Origin: Corynebacterium falsenii
Lineage (GTDB): Bacteria; Actinomycetota; Actinomycetes; Mycobacteriales; Mycobacteriaceae
Length of the DNA stretch: 64,000 nt
Direction: 5' to 3'
Assembly (NCBI GenBank): GCA_001054945.1
Contig: JVKJ01000005.1
Coordinates: 372,001 to 436,000 of the forward strand
Shown in pieces: positions 9,285 to 17,388 of the stretch. A program made the position numbers and the translations under genes. The notes under the pieces were generated by a model. That model saw only the letters and a list, made by a program, of their open reading frames with translations. It searched no databases and had not been told where the DNA came from. Position 1 is the stretch's first letter, and every line of letters begins with the position of its first letter.

Positions 9285-9306
9285 GGATTCGCGTACAGTG
9301 GAATCC
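9285..9306. promoter_or_regulatory. inverted repeat over the cupin gene promoter
   Basis: GGATTC (9285-9290) and GAATCC (9301-9306) flank a -10-like TACAGT (9294-9299), about 33-54 bases before the cupin ATG. The arrangement suits an operator that would occlude the promoter. The arms are only six bases, so chance is possible. Confidence 0.3.
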
Positions 9307-9338
9307 ACAGCGATTACGCAACAGCTAGGAGTGAAATC

Positions 9339-9764
9339 ATGTCAGATCTTCTCAAGGACCATGGACCTAACCCCTACGTCCTGAACATCGAAAAGGCCAC
9401 CCTGGAGAATGAGAACTTCCGCGACACCCTGTGGACCGGCAAGTACCTCCAGATGACCGTGATGTCCATCCCCGCCGGTGGAGAGATCGGCGCGGAGGTC
9501 CACGACGACCACGACCAGTTCCTCCGCTTCGAAGGCGGCAAGGCACGCGTTCAAATCGGCGAGTCCCCAGACAACCTGGAAATTGACCAGATCATCGAGG
9601 ATGACTGGGCTGCCTTCGTCCCCGCCGGCAAGTGGCACAACTTCGTCAACGAGTCCGACGAGCCCTTCAAGGTGTACTCCATTTACGCCGCACCGGATCA
9701 CGTCGCTGGCACCGTGCACAAGACTCTTGAGGACGCCAAGAACGATCCCAACGAGCAGCACTAG
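9339..9764 (+). CDS. small cupin-domain protein
   Basis: A 141-residue single-domain cupin. Motif 1 is seen in GAEVHDDHDQFLRFEGG and motif 2 in PAGKWHNFVN, giving the His/Glu set that binds a metal in this fold. The protein is acidic and has no signal peptide, so it should be cytoplasmic. Family members include small isomerases, dioxygenases and sugar-binding proteins, and nothing here fixes the reaction. AGGAG lies ten bases before the ATG. It stands alone between two tRNA-Glu genes on the other strand. Confidence 0.8.
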   Translation: MSDLLKDHGPNPYVLNIEKATLENENFRDTLWTGKYLQMTVMSIPAGGEIGAEVHDDHDQFLRFEGGKARVQIGESPDNLEIDQIIEDDWAAFVPAGKWHNFVNESDEPFKVYSIYAAPDHVAGTVHKTLEDAKNDPNEQH

Positions 9765-9877
9765 AACCTGCTGAATCTCTCCGTGTGAATCTCTCCGTGC
9801 CCGGTGGGCCCATGCGTTCCGCGCTGGGCGTTGCCTTGCACGGCAATGGAATCGGATTACAGATCCTGATATAGAAA

Positions 9878-9905
9878 AAGCTCCCAGTCACAAGACTGGG
9901 AGCTT
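9878..9905 (-). terminator. intrinsic terminator of the tRNA-Gln/tRNA-Glu operon
   Basis: AAGCTCCCAGTC and GACTGGGAGCTT form a perfect 12-bp stem with an ACAA loop. On the minus strand it is followed by TTTTTCTAT directly after the tRNA-Glu gene, a canonical intrinsic terminator. On the plus strand it is followed by AATTTTG and may also end the cupin transcript. Confidence 0.88.
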
Positions 9906-9912
9906 AATTTTG

Positions 9913-9985
9913 TACCCCGTACGGGATTTGAACCCGTGTTACCGGCGTGAGAGGCCGGCGTCCTAGGCCGCTAGACGAACGGGGC
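9913..9985 (-). tRNA. tRNA-Glu (CUC), second identical copy
   Basis: The 73-nt gene is identical to the copy at 9141-9213. It is the distal member of a two-gene tRNA transcript, starting one base after tRNA-Gln and ending at a strong terminator. The anticodon is CUC and CCA is not encoded. Confidence 0.95.
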
Positions 9986-9986
9986 G

Positions 9987-10058
9987 CTGGCCTACCAGGA
10001 CTCGAACCTAGAACGACGGTACCAGAAACCGCTGTGTTGCCAATTACACCATAGGCCA
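9987..10058 (-). tRNA. tRNA-Gln (CUG)
   Basis: A 72-nt cloverleaf beginning TGGCCTATGGTGTAATTGG on the minus strand, with loop TTCTGGT (anticodon CUG), T arm GGTTCGAGT, acceptor stem TGGCCTA/TAGGCCA and discriminator G. CCA is not encoded. No glutaminyl-tRNA synthetase is present in the window, whereas gltX is just upstream and gatCAB is further right, so this tRNA is probably charged by GltX with Glu and then amidated. Confidence 0.95.
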
Positions 10059-10110
10059 TTGCATTGCGAAGTAATCGAGCAGCTGCCCGATCCGCTGTGC
10101 AACGAGAAGT

Positions 10111-10140
10111 AATATAACCAGATACCCGGATTGATAACAA
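10111..10140 (-). promoter_or_regulatory. promoter of the tRNA-Gln/tRNA-Glu operon
   Basis: On the minus strand TTGTTA (10140-10135) and TATATT (10116-10111) are separated by 18 bases, a good sigma-70-type promoter. It would start transcription near 10104, about 45 bases before the tRNA-Gln 5' end, and separates the tRNA genes from gltX upstream. Confidence 0.6.
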
Positions 10141-10231
10141 ATCAGCAGGTCAAACCGGGTAAATCACAGCAATGTAAGTTCGCGTCCGGACGCCCGCTTT
10201 TTGGCTCGAAGCACAGAAGCCGCCTAGGCTC

Positions 10232-11725
10232 TTAGCCCTCCGCGCTCTGCCAAGGCGTCTGCTCCAACGCGCTCTGCAACCGGTTCAGCGTGGACTCCTT
10301 GCCCAGCAGCTCCATCGACTCGAACAGTGGCGGGGACACCGCCGCGCCGGAGATCGCCACGCGCAGTGCGCCGAAGGCCTTGCGAGGCTTCAGCTCCATC
10401 TGCTCGATCAGCCGCCCATGCAGTGTCTTCTCCACAGGCTCGGTCACAAAGTTGGACTCGTCGATGCCCTGCAGCTCCTCAATCGCCGCCTGCAAGACCG
10501 CCACCGCGTCTTCCTTCAGGTTCTTGCGCGCGGACTTCTCATCGAGCTTGAGGTTGGCGTCCTCAGTGGTGAGGAACCCCAGCAGACCCTGAGCATCGCT
10601 GAGGACCTTGATGCGCGTCTGCACCAACTCCGCGGCGAACGCGAACTTATCGGCGGGGTAATCCGCCGGGAACCCGTGGAACTCCTCTAGGTACGCGCGC
10701 AGGCGCTGGGTGAAATCTTCCAGGTCCAACAGGCGGATGTGGTCGGCGTTGATGGCCTCCAGCTTCTTCTGATCGAAGCGGGCGGGATTGGGCTTCACAT
10801 TCGCGACATCGAAGTTGTCCACCAGCTGCTGGGTGCTGAAGATGTCTTCGTCTGCGGACAGAGACCAGCCCAGCAGGGACAAGTAGTTGAGCATGCCCTC
10901 CGGGATGATCCCATTTTCGCGGTGGTTGAACAGATCGGACTGCGGGTCGCGCTTGGAGAGTTTCTTGTTCCCCTCCCCCATCACAAACGGAAGGTGCGCG
11001 AAGGTTGGAACCTGCTTGGCCACCCCGATCCGCACCAGAGCCTCGTACAGCGCGATCTGGCGAGGCGTGGACGGCAGAAGGTCCTCACCGCGCAGCACGT
11101 GCGTGATCTCCATCAACGCATCGTCGACCGGATTGACCAGGGTATACAGGGGCTGGCCGTTGGAGCGGGCCACAACGAAGTCCGGGACGGTCTTGCCATC
11201 CACGCTCATGTCTCCGCGGACCAGGTCGTGCCACTCGTAGGTGCGCCCCTCGGGCATGCGCAGGCGCCACACGGGTTCGCGGCCCTCGTCCTGGAACGCA
11301 GCGATCTGCTCCTCGGTGAGATCGCGGTCGAAATTGTCATAGCCCAGCTGGGGGTCGCGGCCGGCCTCAATGTGGCGCTGCTTGACCTCCTCCGCTGTGG
11401 AGTAAGCCGGATACACATCGCCAGATGCCTTCAACTTCTCCAACACGTCCGCGTAGATATCCATCCGCTGGGACTGACGGTAGGGCTCGTGCGGGCCGCC
11501 CACCTCGATGCCCTCGTCCCAATCCAGGCCGAGCCACTTCAGGGCATCCACGATGGCCTGGAAAGACTCCTCCGAGTCACGCTTGGCATCCGTGTCCTCA
11601 ATGCGGAACACCAACTTGCCGTCCATATGGCGGGCGAAGGCCCAGTTAAACAGGGCCGTGCGCACCAGCCCGACGTGGGGAGTTCCGGTGGGAGATGGGC
11701 AGAAACGAACGCGAACTTCACTCAT
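10232..11725 (-). CDS. gltX: glutamyl-tRNA synthetase, probably non-discriminating
   Basis: A 497-residue class I synthetase that charges tRNA-Glu. The HIGH-type motif is in [12 protein letters not shown] near the N-terminus, and KLSKR (about residues 258-262) is the KMSKS-type loop; the anticodon-binding region fills the C-terminal third. In bacteria lacking GlnRS this enzyme also mischarges tRNA-Gln with Glu for GatCAB to amidate, and the gatA, gatB and gatC genes in this window support that here. The gene lies immediately upstream of tRNA-Gln and tRNA-Glu on the same strand and is divergent from the isochorismate synthase gene. Confidence 0.96.
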   Translation of the reverse strand: MSEVRVRFCPSPTGTPHVGLVRTALFNWAFARHMDGKLVFRIEDTDAKRDSEESFQAIVDALKWLGLDWDEGIEVGGPHEPYRQSQRMDIYADVLEKLKASGDVYPAYSTAEEVKQRHIEAGRDPQLGYDNFDRDLTEEQIAAFQDEGREPVWRLRMPEGRTYEWHDLVRGDMSVDGKTVPDFVVARSNGQPLYTLVNPVDDALMEITHVLRGEDLLPSTPRQIALYEALVRIGVAKQVPTFAHLPFVMGEGNKKLSKRDPQSDLFNHRENGIIPEGMLNYLSLLGWSLSADEDIFSTQQLVDNFDVANVKPNPARFDQKKLEAINADHIRLLDLEDFTQRLRAYLEEFHGFPADYPADKFAFAAELVQTRIKVLSDAQGLLGFLTTEDANLKLDEKSARKNLKEDAVAVLQAAIEELQGIDESNFVTEPVEKTLHGRLIEQMELKPRKAFGALRVAISGAAVSPPLFESMELLGKESTLNRLQSALEQTPWQSAEG

Positions 11726-11777
11726 GGGTTTTACCCTACTTCACGGGTTTTCACGGTTCACGCGGTGCTTTCGTAGA

Positions 11778-12929
11778 ATGACATTCATGATTGAGCAGCA
11801 GAGGCCGGCGGGCGCCCCGGATTTTTTGCTCTCCCGCCCGGATCGCAGCATTCGCACGCAGGGGGTCAAGGCCACGTACCCGGACCCGTTTATCGCTGCT
11901 CAGGCTTTGCACGATGGCGAGGCGGAACTGATCGTGGGAGCCATCCCCTTCGACACGTCGTTTCGGGCAGCACTGTCCGTGCCCGCCACTGTCACGCGCG
12001 CGGAAGGGCCGTTGGAACCGCCGGCCTATTACCGCGGGCGATCCGCAGCGGAGAGCCTCCAGGTGCGCGACGTGGTAGCGACCGCCACACCCCAGGAACA
12101 CCAGGCCACAGTGGCTGCGGCCATCGCCACGATTAACACCACGCGCCTAGAGAAGGTGGTTCTCGCCCGCGCAGTGGACGTCACTTTTGAAGAGGACATC
12201 GACCCCCTACTGATCGCCGCCCGCTTCATCGACCTGTCAGCGAACCGCGATGGATTCGCGGTGGATCTCACCACAACCGGGCGCGACGAGGACAGCGGCG
12301 CCATGTTCGTTGGCTCCTCGCCCGAGATGCTCGTACGCAGGGAGGGCCAGAAGGTCTCGGCGTTCCCGCTCGCTGGTTCCGCGCCACGGACAGGGAATTC
12401 CTCAGTCGATGACGCCACCGCCCGGCGCCTTGCGTCCAGCGCGAAAGACCAGGTTGAGCACCAGTTGGTGGTGGACCACTACCGCAGGATCCTGACTCCA
12501 CTGTGCCAAGACCTGAGCATCCCAGACACCCCTGAGGTGCATGAAACCAATGAGATGATTCACCTGGGCACCGCGATCGAGGGCACCCTGCTGGATCCGG
12601 ACTATTCAGCCCTGGACCTGGCCCTCATGCTGCACCCGACGCCAGCGATCTGCGGGACCCCGACCGATGACGCGCTGGGCATCATCACTCAGGTCGAAGA
12701 ACCCCGCGAGTTCTATGCCGGCGCCGTGGGTTGGTGCGATGCCAACGGGGACGGCGAGTACATGGTGGCGATCCGCTGCTGTGTCGTGGAGGACCACTGC
12801 GCCCGTGCGTGGGCCGGGGGCGGGATCGTCGGCTCCAGCGATCCGGAGGCAGAGGCAGCGGAAACCTCCGCCAAGCTGCAAACAGCGCTGCGGGCCCTCA
12901 ATGTCCCTGCAGCGCTTCGTGCGGTGTAG
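11778..12929 (+). CDS. isochorismate synthase
   Basis: Converts chorismate to isochorismate, the entry to menaquinone or to salicylate/dihydroxybenzoate siderophores. It is about 383 residues with the chorismate-binding-enzyme fold: MFVGSSPEMLVRREG, FPLAGSAPRTG, HPTPAICGTPTDDA and EEPREFYAGAVGW are all characteristic of the EntC/MenF branch. Two in-frame ATGs (11778 and 11787) are possible starts; neither has a ribosome site. A much longer upstream reading frame antisense to gltX is spurious. No menaquinone or siderophore genes are nearby, so the pathway cannot be settled, though corynebacteria use menaquinone. Confidence 0.88.
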   Translation: MTFMIEQQRPAGAPDFLLSRPDRSIRTQGVKATYPDPFIAAQALHDGEAELIVGAIPFDTSFRAALSVPATVTRAEGPLEPPAYYRGRSAAESLQVRDVVATATPQEHQATVAAAIATINTTRLEKVVLARAVDVTFEEDIDPLLIAARFIDLSANRDGFAVDLTTTGRDEDSGAMFVGSSPEMLVRREGQKVSAFPLAGSAPRTGNSSVDDATARRLASSAKDQVEHQLVVDHYRRILTPLCQDLSIPDTPEVHETNEMIHLGTAIEGTLLDPDYSALDLALMLHPTPAICGTPTDDALGIITQVEEPREFYAGAVGWCDANGDGEYMVAIRCCVVEDHCARAWAGGGIVGSSDPEAEAAETSAKLQTALRALNVPAALRAV

Positions 12930-12996
12930 CTGACCACCGGCGGTGGCCGAAGCCCCGGCGTGCTCTTGCTCGACTGCTCCCCGGCAGCCCTAAGTG

Positions 12997-13824
12997 CTAG
13001 GCAAAGCTGGGGCCTCGCTGGTATTCCTCAACTGGGTTGCTCAGCGTCCCCAGGCCCGGGATCTCGATATCGATGCGATCCCCCGGCACCAGCTGCGCAG
13101 TACCAGCTGGGGATCCCGTGCAAATAACGTCGCCAGGCAGCAGTGTAAAGGCCTCGGAAACCCACTCGATGATCTCAGGAATGGACTTGATCATCTGCTG
13201 TGAATTGGAATCCTGCTTGGTCTCCTTCTCCCCTTCGTGGGTCAGGTGAGCCTTGATCGGAAGATTCTCAATGTCCACGCTGTCTACATTGCTCTCGATC
13301 CAGGGTCCGAGCGGGCAGAAGCTGTCGAGCCCCTTCGCGCGAGACCACTGGCCATCCTTGAACTGCAAATCGCGGGACGAGACGTCATTAACAATGGTGA
13401 ACCCCAGCACCACGTCTTTCCAATTGTTCCGATGAACATCCTTGCAGGGGCGGCCGATAACTACAGCCAACTCGCCTTCGAACTCCACATTGGTGGCCCA
13501 CTCGGGGATGCGGATGGGCGCGTCGGTACCGACAACGGATGTCGGTGGCTTCAGGAACAGTGTGGGAGGCAGGTGCTCTGCGCCCTTTTTGAACACTTCC
13601 TGAACGTGATCAGCGTAGTTGCGGCCGACGGCGACCACCTTGGATGGGAGGATTGGGGCAAGTAGCCGGACATCCTCAATTGGCCATTCCCTGCCGCTAA
13701 ACTCCGGCTCACCGAAGGGGTGGCCGTTAATTTCCCGGCAGGTGGCGCCGGACCCGTCTGGTTGGCCGCCTTCGAGGACGGCGAACGTCATTCCTTCTGG
13801 ATGGGCAATTCTGGCAATTCGCAT
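12997..13824 (-). CDS. fumarylacetoacetate hydrolase-family protein, oxaloacetate decarboxylase (Odx) homologue
   Basis: A 275-residue FAH-fold enzyme. The metal ligands are visible in NVEFEGELAVVIGRP (two glutamates) and in TIVNDVSSRDLQ (aspartate). The C. glutamicum protein at the equivalent position between gltX and leuB (Cg1458, recalled from the literature) is a soluble Mn-dependent oxaloacetate decarboxylase, so this is the best guess; acylpyruvate hydrolase is the other common activity of the family. The start ATG at 13824 gives MRIARIAHPEGMTF. It lies 30 bases after the leuB stop-side end on the same strand, so leuB and this gene may share a transcript. Confidence 0.8.
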   Translation of the reverse strand: MRIARIAHPEGMTFAVLEGGQPDGSGATCREINGHPFGEPEFSGREWPIEDVRLLAPILPSKVVAVGRNYADHVQEVFKKGAEHLPPTLFLKPPTSVVGTDAPIRIPEWATNVEFEGELAVVIGRPCKDVHRNNWKDVVLGFTIVNDVSSRDLQFKDGQWSRAKGLDSFCPLGPWIESNVDSVDIENLPIKAHLTHEGEKETKQDSNSQQMIKSIPEIIEWVSEAFTLLPGDVICTGSPAGTAQLVPGDRIDIEIPGLGTLSNPVEEYQRGPSFA

Positions 13825-13854
13825 GACAAAAATCCTACCCTGCGCTAAGGATCC

Positions 13855-14880
13855 TTACAGGTCGCGGGTGAGGTCAGCGACGATACGATCGCCGACCTCC
13901 ACAGTTTTGACCTCCGATTCACCGCGAGAAGTTGCCTCGCGGAGGACGGCGGCTTCGATCTTTTCCGCGTTCTCATCGTCGCCGAGGTGGCGCAGAAGGA
14001 GGGCGGCGGAAAGGATGGCCGCGCAGGGATCCGCAATGCCCTGGCCTGCGATGTCAGGTGCGGAGCCGTGGACCGGCTCAAACATCGAGGGGTTGGCGTG
14101 AGTGGGGTCGATATTGCCAGAGGCTGCCAGGCCAATACCGCCGGTTACTGCACCCGCGAGGTCGGTGAGGATGTCGCCAAAGAGGTTGTCGGTGACGATG
14201 ACGTCGTACCGCTGCGGATCAGTCGTCATGTAGATCGTGGCGGCGTCGATGTGGTTGTAGTCCACCTCTACATCGGGAAACTCCTTGCCGATGGTCTCAA
14301 TGGCCCGCTGCCACAGTGAGCCAGCATTGACCAGTACATTGGTCTTGTGCACCCAGGTCAGCTTCTTTCGCCGCTGCTGAGCACGCTCGAACGCGTCGCG
14401 CACCACGCGGGAAATGCCGTGCCAGGTATTTTGGCTGACCTCACACGCCACTTCGTTTTCGGTGCCTTCACGCAGCGTGCCACCGTTGCCGGCGTACAAA
14501 CCCTCGGTACCTTCTCGGACGACGACGAAATCGATCTCGCCCGGATTGCGCAGCGGTGACGTGGCTCCGGGGTAGAGCTTCGCCGGACGCAGGTTGACGG
14601 CGTGATCCAACTTGAAGCGAAGGGGCAGCAGCAGGCCGCGTTCCAATACACCGGCGGGCACTTTGCGCGGGTCGCCGATTGCACCGAGCAGGATGGCATC
14701 GTGAGTCCGGAGTGAGGCGAGGTCTTCCTCGGTGAGCAGCTCGCCATTACGGAGATAGCGAGTGGAACCCAGGTCATACTCGGTGGTCTGAATGTCGTCC
14801 CTCAACGCGGTGAGGACTTTCAGGGCTTCGGCGGTAACTTCTGTGCCGATTCCGTCGCCTGGTATCACAGCGAGTTTCAT
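13855..14880 (-). CDS. leuB: 3-isopropylmalate dehydrogenase
   Basis: LeuB oxidatively decarboxylates 3-isopropylmalate with NAD in leucine synthesis. The 341-residue protein starts [20 protein letters not shown] and carries [15 protein letters not shown], the substrate-binding [10 protein letters not shown], and [15 protein letters not shown], which holds the metal-binding aspartates. AAGGAG lies nine bases before the ATG. A -10-like TATAGT (minus strand of 14901-14906) suggests its own promoter. It is separated from leuC in this genome, as in C. glutamicum. Confidence 0.96.
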   Translation of the reverse strand: MKLAVIPGDGIGTEVTAEALKVLTALRDDIQTTEYDLGSTRYLRNGELLTEEDLASLRTHDAILLGAIGDPRKVPAGVLERGLLLPLRFKLDHAVNLRPAKLYPGATSPLRNPGEIDFVVVREGTEGLYAGNGGTLREGTENEVACEVSQNTWHGISRVVRDAFERAQQRRKKLTWVHKTNVLVNAGSLWQRAIETIGKEFPDVEVDYNHIDAATIYMTTDPQRYDVIVTDNLFGDILTDLAGAVTGGIGLAASGNIDPTHANPSMFEPVHGSAPDIAGQGIADPCAAILSAALLLRHLGDDENAEKIEAAVLREATSRGESEVKTVEVGDRIVADLTRDL

Positions 14881-14975
14881 CAGTTGGACTCCTTCGTCTC
14901 ACTATATGGATTCTATGAGGATAACACGGCACACCTCGGATAGGCCTTCCAGCGCCCCAAGGCTTTTCAACTCAG

Positions 14976-15060
14976 GAATTGTTGGCCCCTGGTATGTCGC
15001 CCCAAGGTTTGTCGCTCAAGGTTTGTTGGCCCAAGAATTGTTGCCTCAGGGATTTTTCGG
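14976..15060 (+). repeat. degenerate 15-bp tandem repeat
   Basis: Five to six imperfect units of about 15 bases resembling GGTTTGTTGGCCCAA follow each other; for example GGTTTGTCGCTCAA is followed directly by GGTTTGTTGGCCCAA and GAATTGTTGCCTCAG. If read in the frame opened by ATG at 14915, the units encode pentapeptides such as WYVAP, RFVAQ and GLLAQ, but no ribosome site or homology supports translation. Confidence 0.5.
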
Positions 15061-15318
15061 CGCTGCACCACGTACCCCTCCCGTCAGCGCTCGGCCAGAC
15101 TGCTAGAGGACAACCTCGGCACCATATGACCACGGCCCGTTCGTCAGAGCACGATGATTTCGTACGCTCCTTAACTCCCCACCGAATTGTTCTCAGCTTG
15201 TGGGTTTAACCGAGCCATTCGACAGTCCTCCGGCGCGAGACGCCCGGAATTTCGAACTTGAGGCGGGTGATTATGCTGCCGGCTAAGGTCTGCATCATGT
15301 GATGTCGCCTTTGGCTCC

Positions 15319-15440
15319 AACTTGCGGCGTTTGGCGTCACTGCCAGCTCCAGCTTGCGGCGTTTGGTGTCGCCTCCAGCTTCAACTTGCGGCGTTTGATG
15401 TCAGAAAACGGCCAAAATCTGACGTCAAACGCCGCAAGTT
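15319..15440 (+). repeat. 58-bp palindromic repeat, copy A, preceded by two extra half-units
   Basis: A 20-bp unit based on ACTTGCGGCGTTTG starts at 15319, 15351 and 15383, an exact 32-bp period. The third unit becomes the left arm of a 58-bp element (15383-15440): the arms at 15383-15405 and 15418-15440 match at 22 of 23 positions as inverted repeats around a 12-base loop. Related 58-bp elements occur at 22803 and 24132. The element is extragenic and could fold into a long hairpin. Confidence 0.9.
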
Positions 15441-15643
15441 TGCGATCTTTGCCATCTAGGGAGCTGCACGGACGAGGGCCCTGGTGACATGTCAGCCCCG
15501 CCGGCAAACGATAAGTATTCCTGCCTGGGTGGGACACCTGAATTGGCTGTCTGAATGCGTGTTACTGCATTCTTAGTCTGAACTGCGCCTTCGTATAGCC
15601 GCGCGGGCGCATTCGGTGAACGGTACGGGGTACCCACTGGGTG

Positions 15644-15657
15644 ATGACAATTGTCAT
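15644..15657. promoter_or_regulatory. perfect 14-bp palindrome before the ABC/two-component operon
   Basis: ATGACAATTGTCAT is a perfect inverted repeat 53 bases before the first start of the operon. A second short palindrome GGGTACCC lies about 15 bases further upstream (15628-15635). The operon ends in a LuxR-type response regulator, and such regulators bind short symmetric sites in front of the exporter they control, so autoregulation is a reasonable inference. Confidence 0.5.
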
Positions 15658-15709
15658 GCTGTTCAAGGCAGCTATGGCACTGCCAATCTCTACAGACCAG
15701 ATTGTGTCT

Positions 15710-16621
15710 ATGCCCTACAGCAGTGCAATCGAACTTCAACAACTCCGCAAGCAGTTTGGCTCGTTCACAGCCGTCGATTCAATCAATCTCCACATCAATC
15801 CAGGGGAAATCGTCGCACTTCTCGGCCCCAATGGCGCAGGAAAATCCACAACGATTGATGTGATTTGCGGCTTCTCCGATCCCACGTCAGGAGAGGCCAA
15901 GGTCTTTGGCCACACACCTAAAGAGCTCATGAACTCCGGCAAGATTGGGGTCGTACCTCAGAATGGTGGACTCCTGCCGGAACTCACCGTTCAACACACA
16001 CTCGACCTCATAACTGCCGCTCACCGGTTGGGCAGATCTGCGCAGCGGGGTGCTATAACGACCGCAAAAATTCAGGATCTCCTTTCCAAGAGGGTTGGGA
16101 AATGCTCCGGCGGCGAACAGCAAAGAATCCGATTCGCAATTGCCCTTCTTTCGAACCCGGCTTTGATCATTTTGGACGAACCAACCACCGGAATGGACGT
16201 CCAGGCCCGTCACAATTTCTGGAAATCCATCCATGAAAGGGCTCAAAAGGGCCGCACCACAGTTTTTGCCACGCACTATCTTGCTGAGGCAGAAGAATAT
16301 GCCGAGCGCGTCATCATCATGAACCGAGGGAAAGTTATTGCCGATGGTTCCATTGACGACATTCGAAATCTCGCAGGCCAACGAACTTTGACAGTCACGG
16401 GCCTGGAAGATCCCGATGCCTCACGCATTGCATCCCAGGTCGACGGCCACGTGAAGGCGAGCCAGATCAACGGCGAAAGTCAACATGTCTTCACTGTCGC
16501 TCCCGAACGCTCTGATGCCACGGCTCGCCTCATCCTCAATTTAAGTACCGCTCGAGATCTCGCAATTCATCACGAAAGCTTAGAGGACGTTTTCATGTCT
16601 CTCACCCAGGAGGGAAATTAA
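15710..16621 (+). CDS. ABC transporter ATP-binding protein
   Basis: A 303-residue cytoplasmic ATPase of an ABC-2-type exporter. Walker A is LLGPNGAGKS, the signature is KCSGGEQQR and Walker B is LIILDEPTTGMD, followed by the H-loop ATHYLAEAEEYA. The ATG at 15710 (MPYSSAIELQQLRK) was preferred over upstream in-frame ATGs because homologues begin just before this point and the upstream starts overlap the palindrome. Its stop overlaps the permease start (TAATG). Gene order with permease, kinase and regulator is typical of drug or lantibiotic export and sensing modules. The substrate is unknown. Confidence 0.9.
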   Translation: MPYSSAIELQQLRKQFGSFTAVDSINLHINPGEIVALLGPNGAGKSTTIDVICGFSDPTSGEAKVFGHTPKELMNSGKIGVVPQNGGLLPELTVQHTLDLITAAHRLGRSAQRGAITTAKIQDLLSKRVGKCSGGEQQRIRFAIALLSNPALIILDEPTTGMDVQARHNFWKSIHERAQKGRTTVFATHYLAEAEEYAERVIIMNRGKVIADGSIDDIRNLAGQRTLTVTGLEDPDASRIASQVDGHVKASQINGESQHVFTVAPERSDATARLILNLSTARDLAIHHESLEDVFMSLTQEGN

Positions 16622-17382
16622 TGTCAGCATTCGGAAAATACACAGGGTTGGAATTAAAGCGTGTCTTCACCGACAGACGAGTGCTCATTCTGTCCATTGC
16701 AGTTCCTGTATTCATGTACCTGGTCATTGGTGGCACGAATGATGACACGACCATGGATTCCCACGTCGGACACGCCAATGTTCGATTTCTCATCGCTGTA
16801 TCCATGGCCATGTACGGAACCGTCACGGTTGCAGGAACCGAATGCGCCAAAATCGCGACCGAACGCGGCGCGGGGTGGATGCGAACCCTGGCGCTGACCA
16901 GGCTCAGCCCCAAGCAATACCTTGCTTCAAAGGCAATCACTGCCATTGTCCTTTCACTTGTCCCCGTCGCCGCGGTTTGCCTCATCGCCTGCTTTACCGG
17001 AGCCCGCGCCGAATGGTGGGTGTGGCCGTCCAGCTTTTTACTGGCCCTCACCGGCTCCCTTGTATTCGGTCTTCTTGGCCTCACCCTTGGCTTGAAGTTT
17101 GATTCGGAAATGATCACCCGCCTCATGGGTTTCATCACCGTCATCTGCTCTTTTCTTGGCAATCTCTTCATCCCGCTCAACGGGTTCCTGCTTCAATTTG
17201 CCAAATTCACTCCTCTTTTCGGCCCCGGAATGCTCATTCGCTTCCCGGGCGTCGAAGGCGGCCACGTCTTGTATGGCAGTACTCAGCTCCCCCTGTGGCA
17301 GCCGCTTCTCAACATCGCCGTCTGGAGCATCATTTTCGCTGTCCTTGCCCGCGCAGCATATCGCCAGGGCCTGGCAAGATAA
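16621..17382 (+). CDS. ABC-2 type transporter permease
   Basis: A 253-residue integral membrane protein with six predicted helices, opening with a cytoplasmic segment YTGLELKRVFTDRRVLILS as ABC-2 permeases do. It pairs with the preceding ATPase. AGGAGG lies at an optimal distance before the ATG, which overlaps the ATPase stop by one base, so the two subunits should be made in step. Two copies of the half-transporter set would be needed. No substrate-specific motif is visible. Confidence 0.87.
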   Translation: MSAFGKYTGLELKRVFTDRRVLILSIAVPVFMYLVIGGTNDDTTMDSHVGHANVRFLIAVSMAMYGTVTVAGTECAKIATERGAGWMRTLALTRLSPKQYLASKAITAIVLSLVPVAAVCLIACFTGARAEWWVWPSSFLLALTGSLVFGLLGLTLGLKFDSEMITRLMGFITVICSFLGNLFIPLNGFLLQFAKFTPLFGPGMLIRFPGVEGGHVLYGSTQLPLWQPLLNIAVWSIIFAVLARAAYRQGLAR

Positions 17383-17388
17383 GTCACT

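Larger units (their letters stand above)
14881..15709. other. 829-bp non-coding region with repeats
   Basis: No convincing gene was found between leuB and the ABC transporter. Short open frames here have no recognisable domain, start signal or codon pattern. The stretch holds a degenerate 15-bp repeat (14976-15060), a three-unit 32-bp array running into a 58-bp palindrome (15319-15440), and a perfect operator-like palindrome (15644-15657). Confidence 0.7.

Noticed and set aside
14915..15106. 63-codon frame crossing the 15-bp repeat
   Set aside because: No ribosome site, no similarity, and the repeat alone explains the open frame; kept as a repeat only.
15319..15440. Possible CRISPR array (regular 20-bp repeats with 12-bp spacers)
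   Set aside because: Only three units, the intervening sequences are similar to each other rather than unique, and the last unit is an arm of a palindrome. No cas genes are present.
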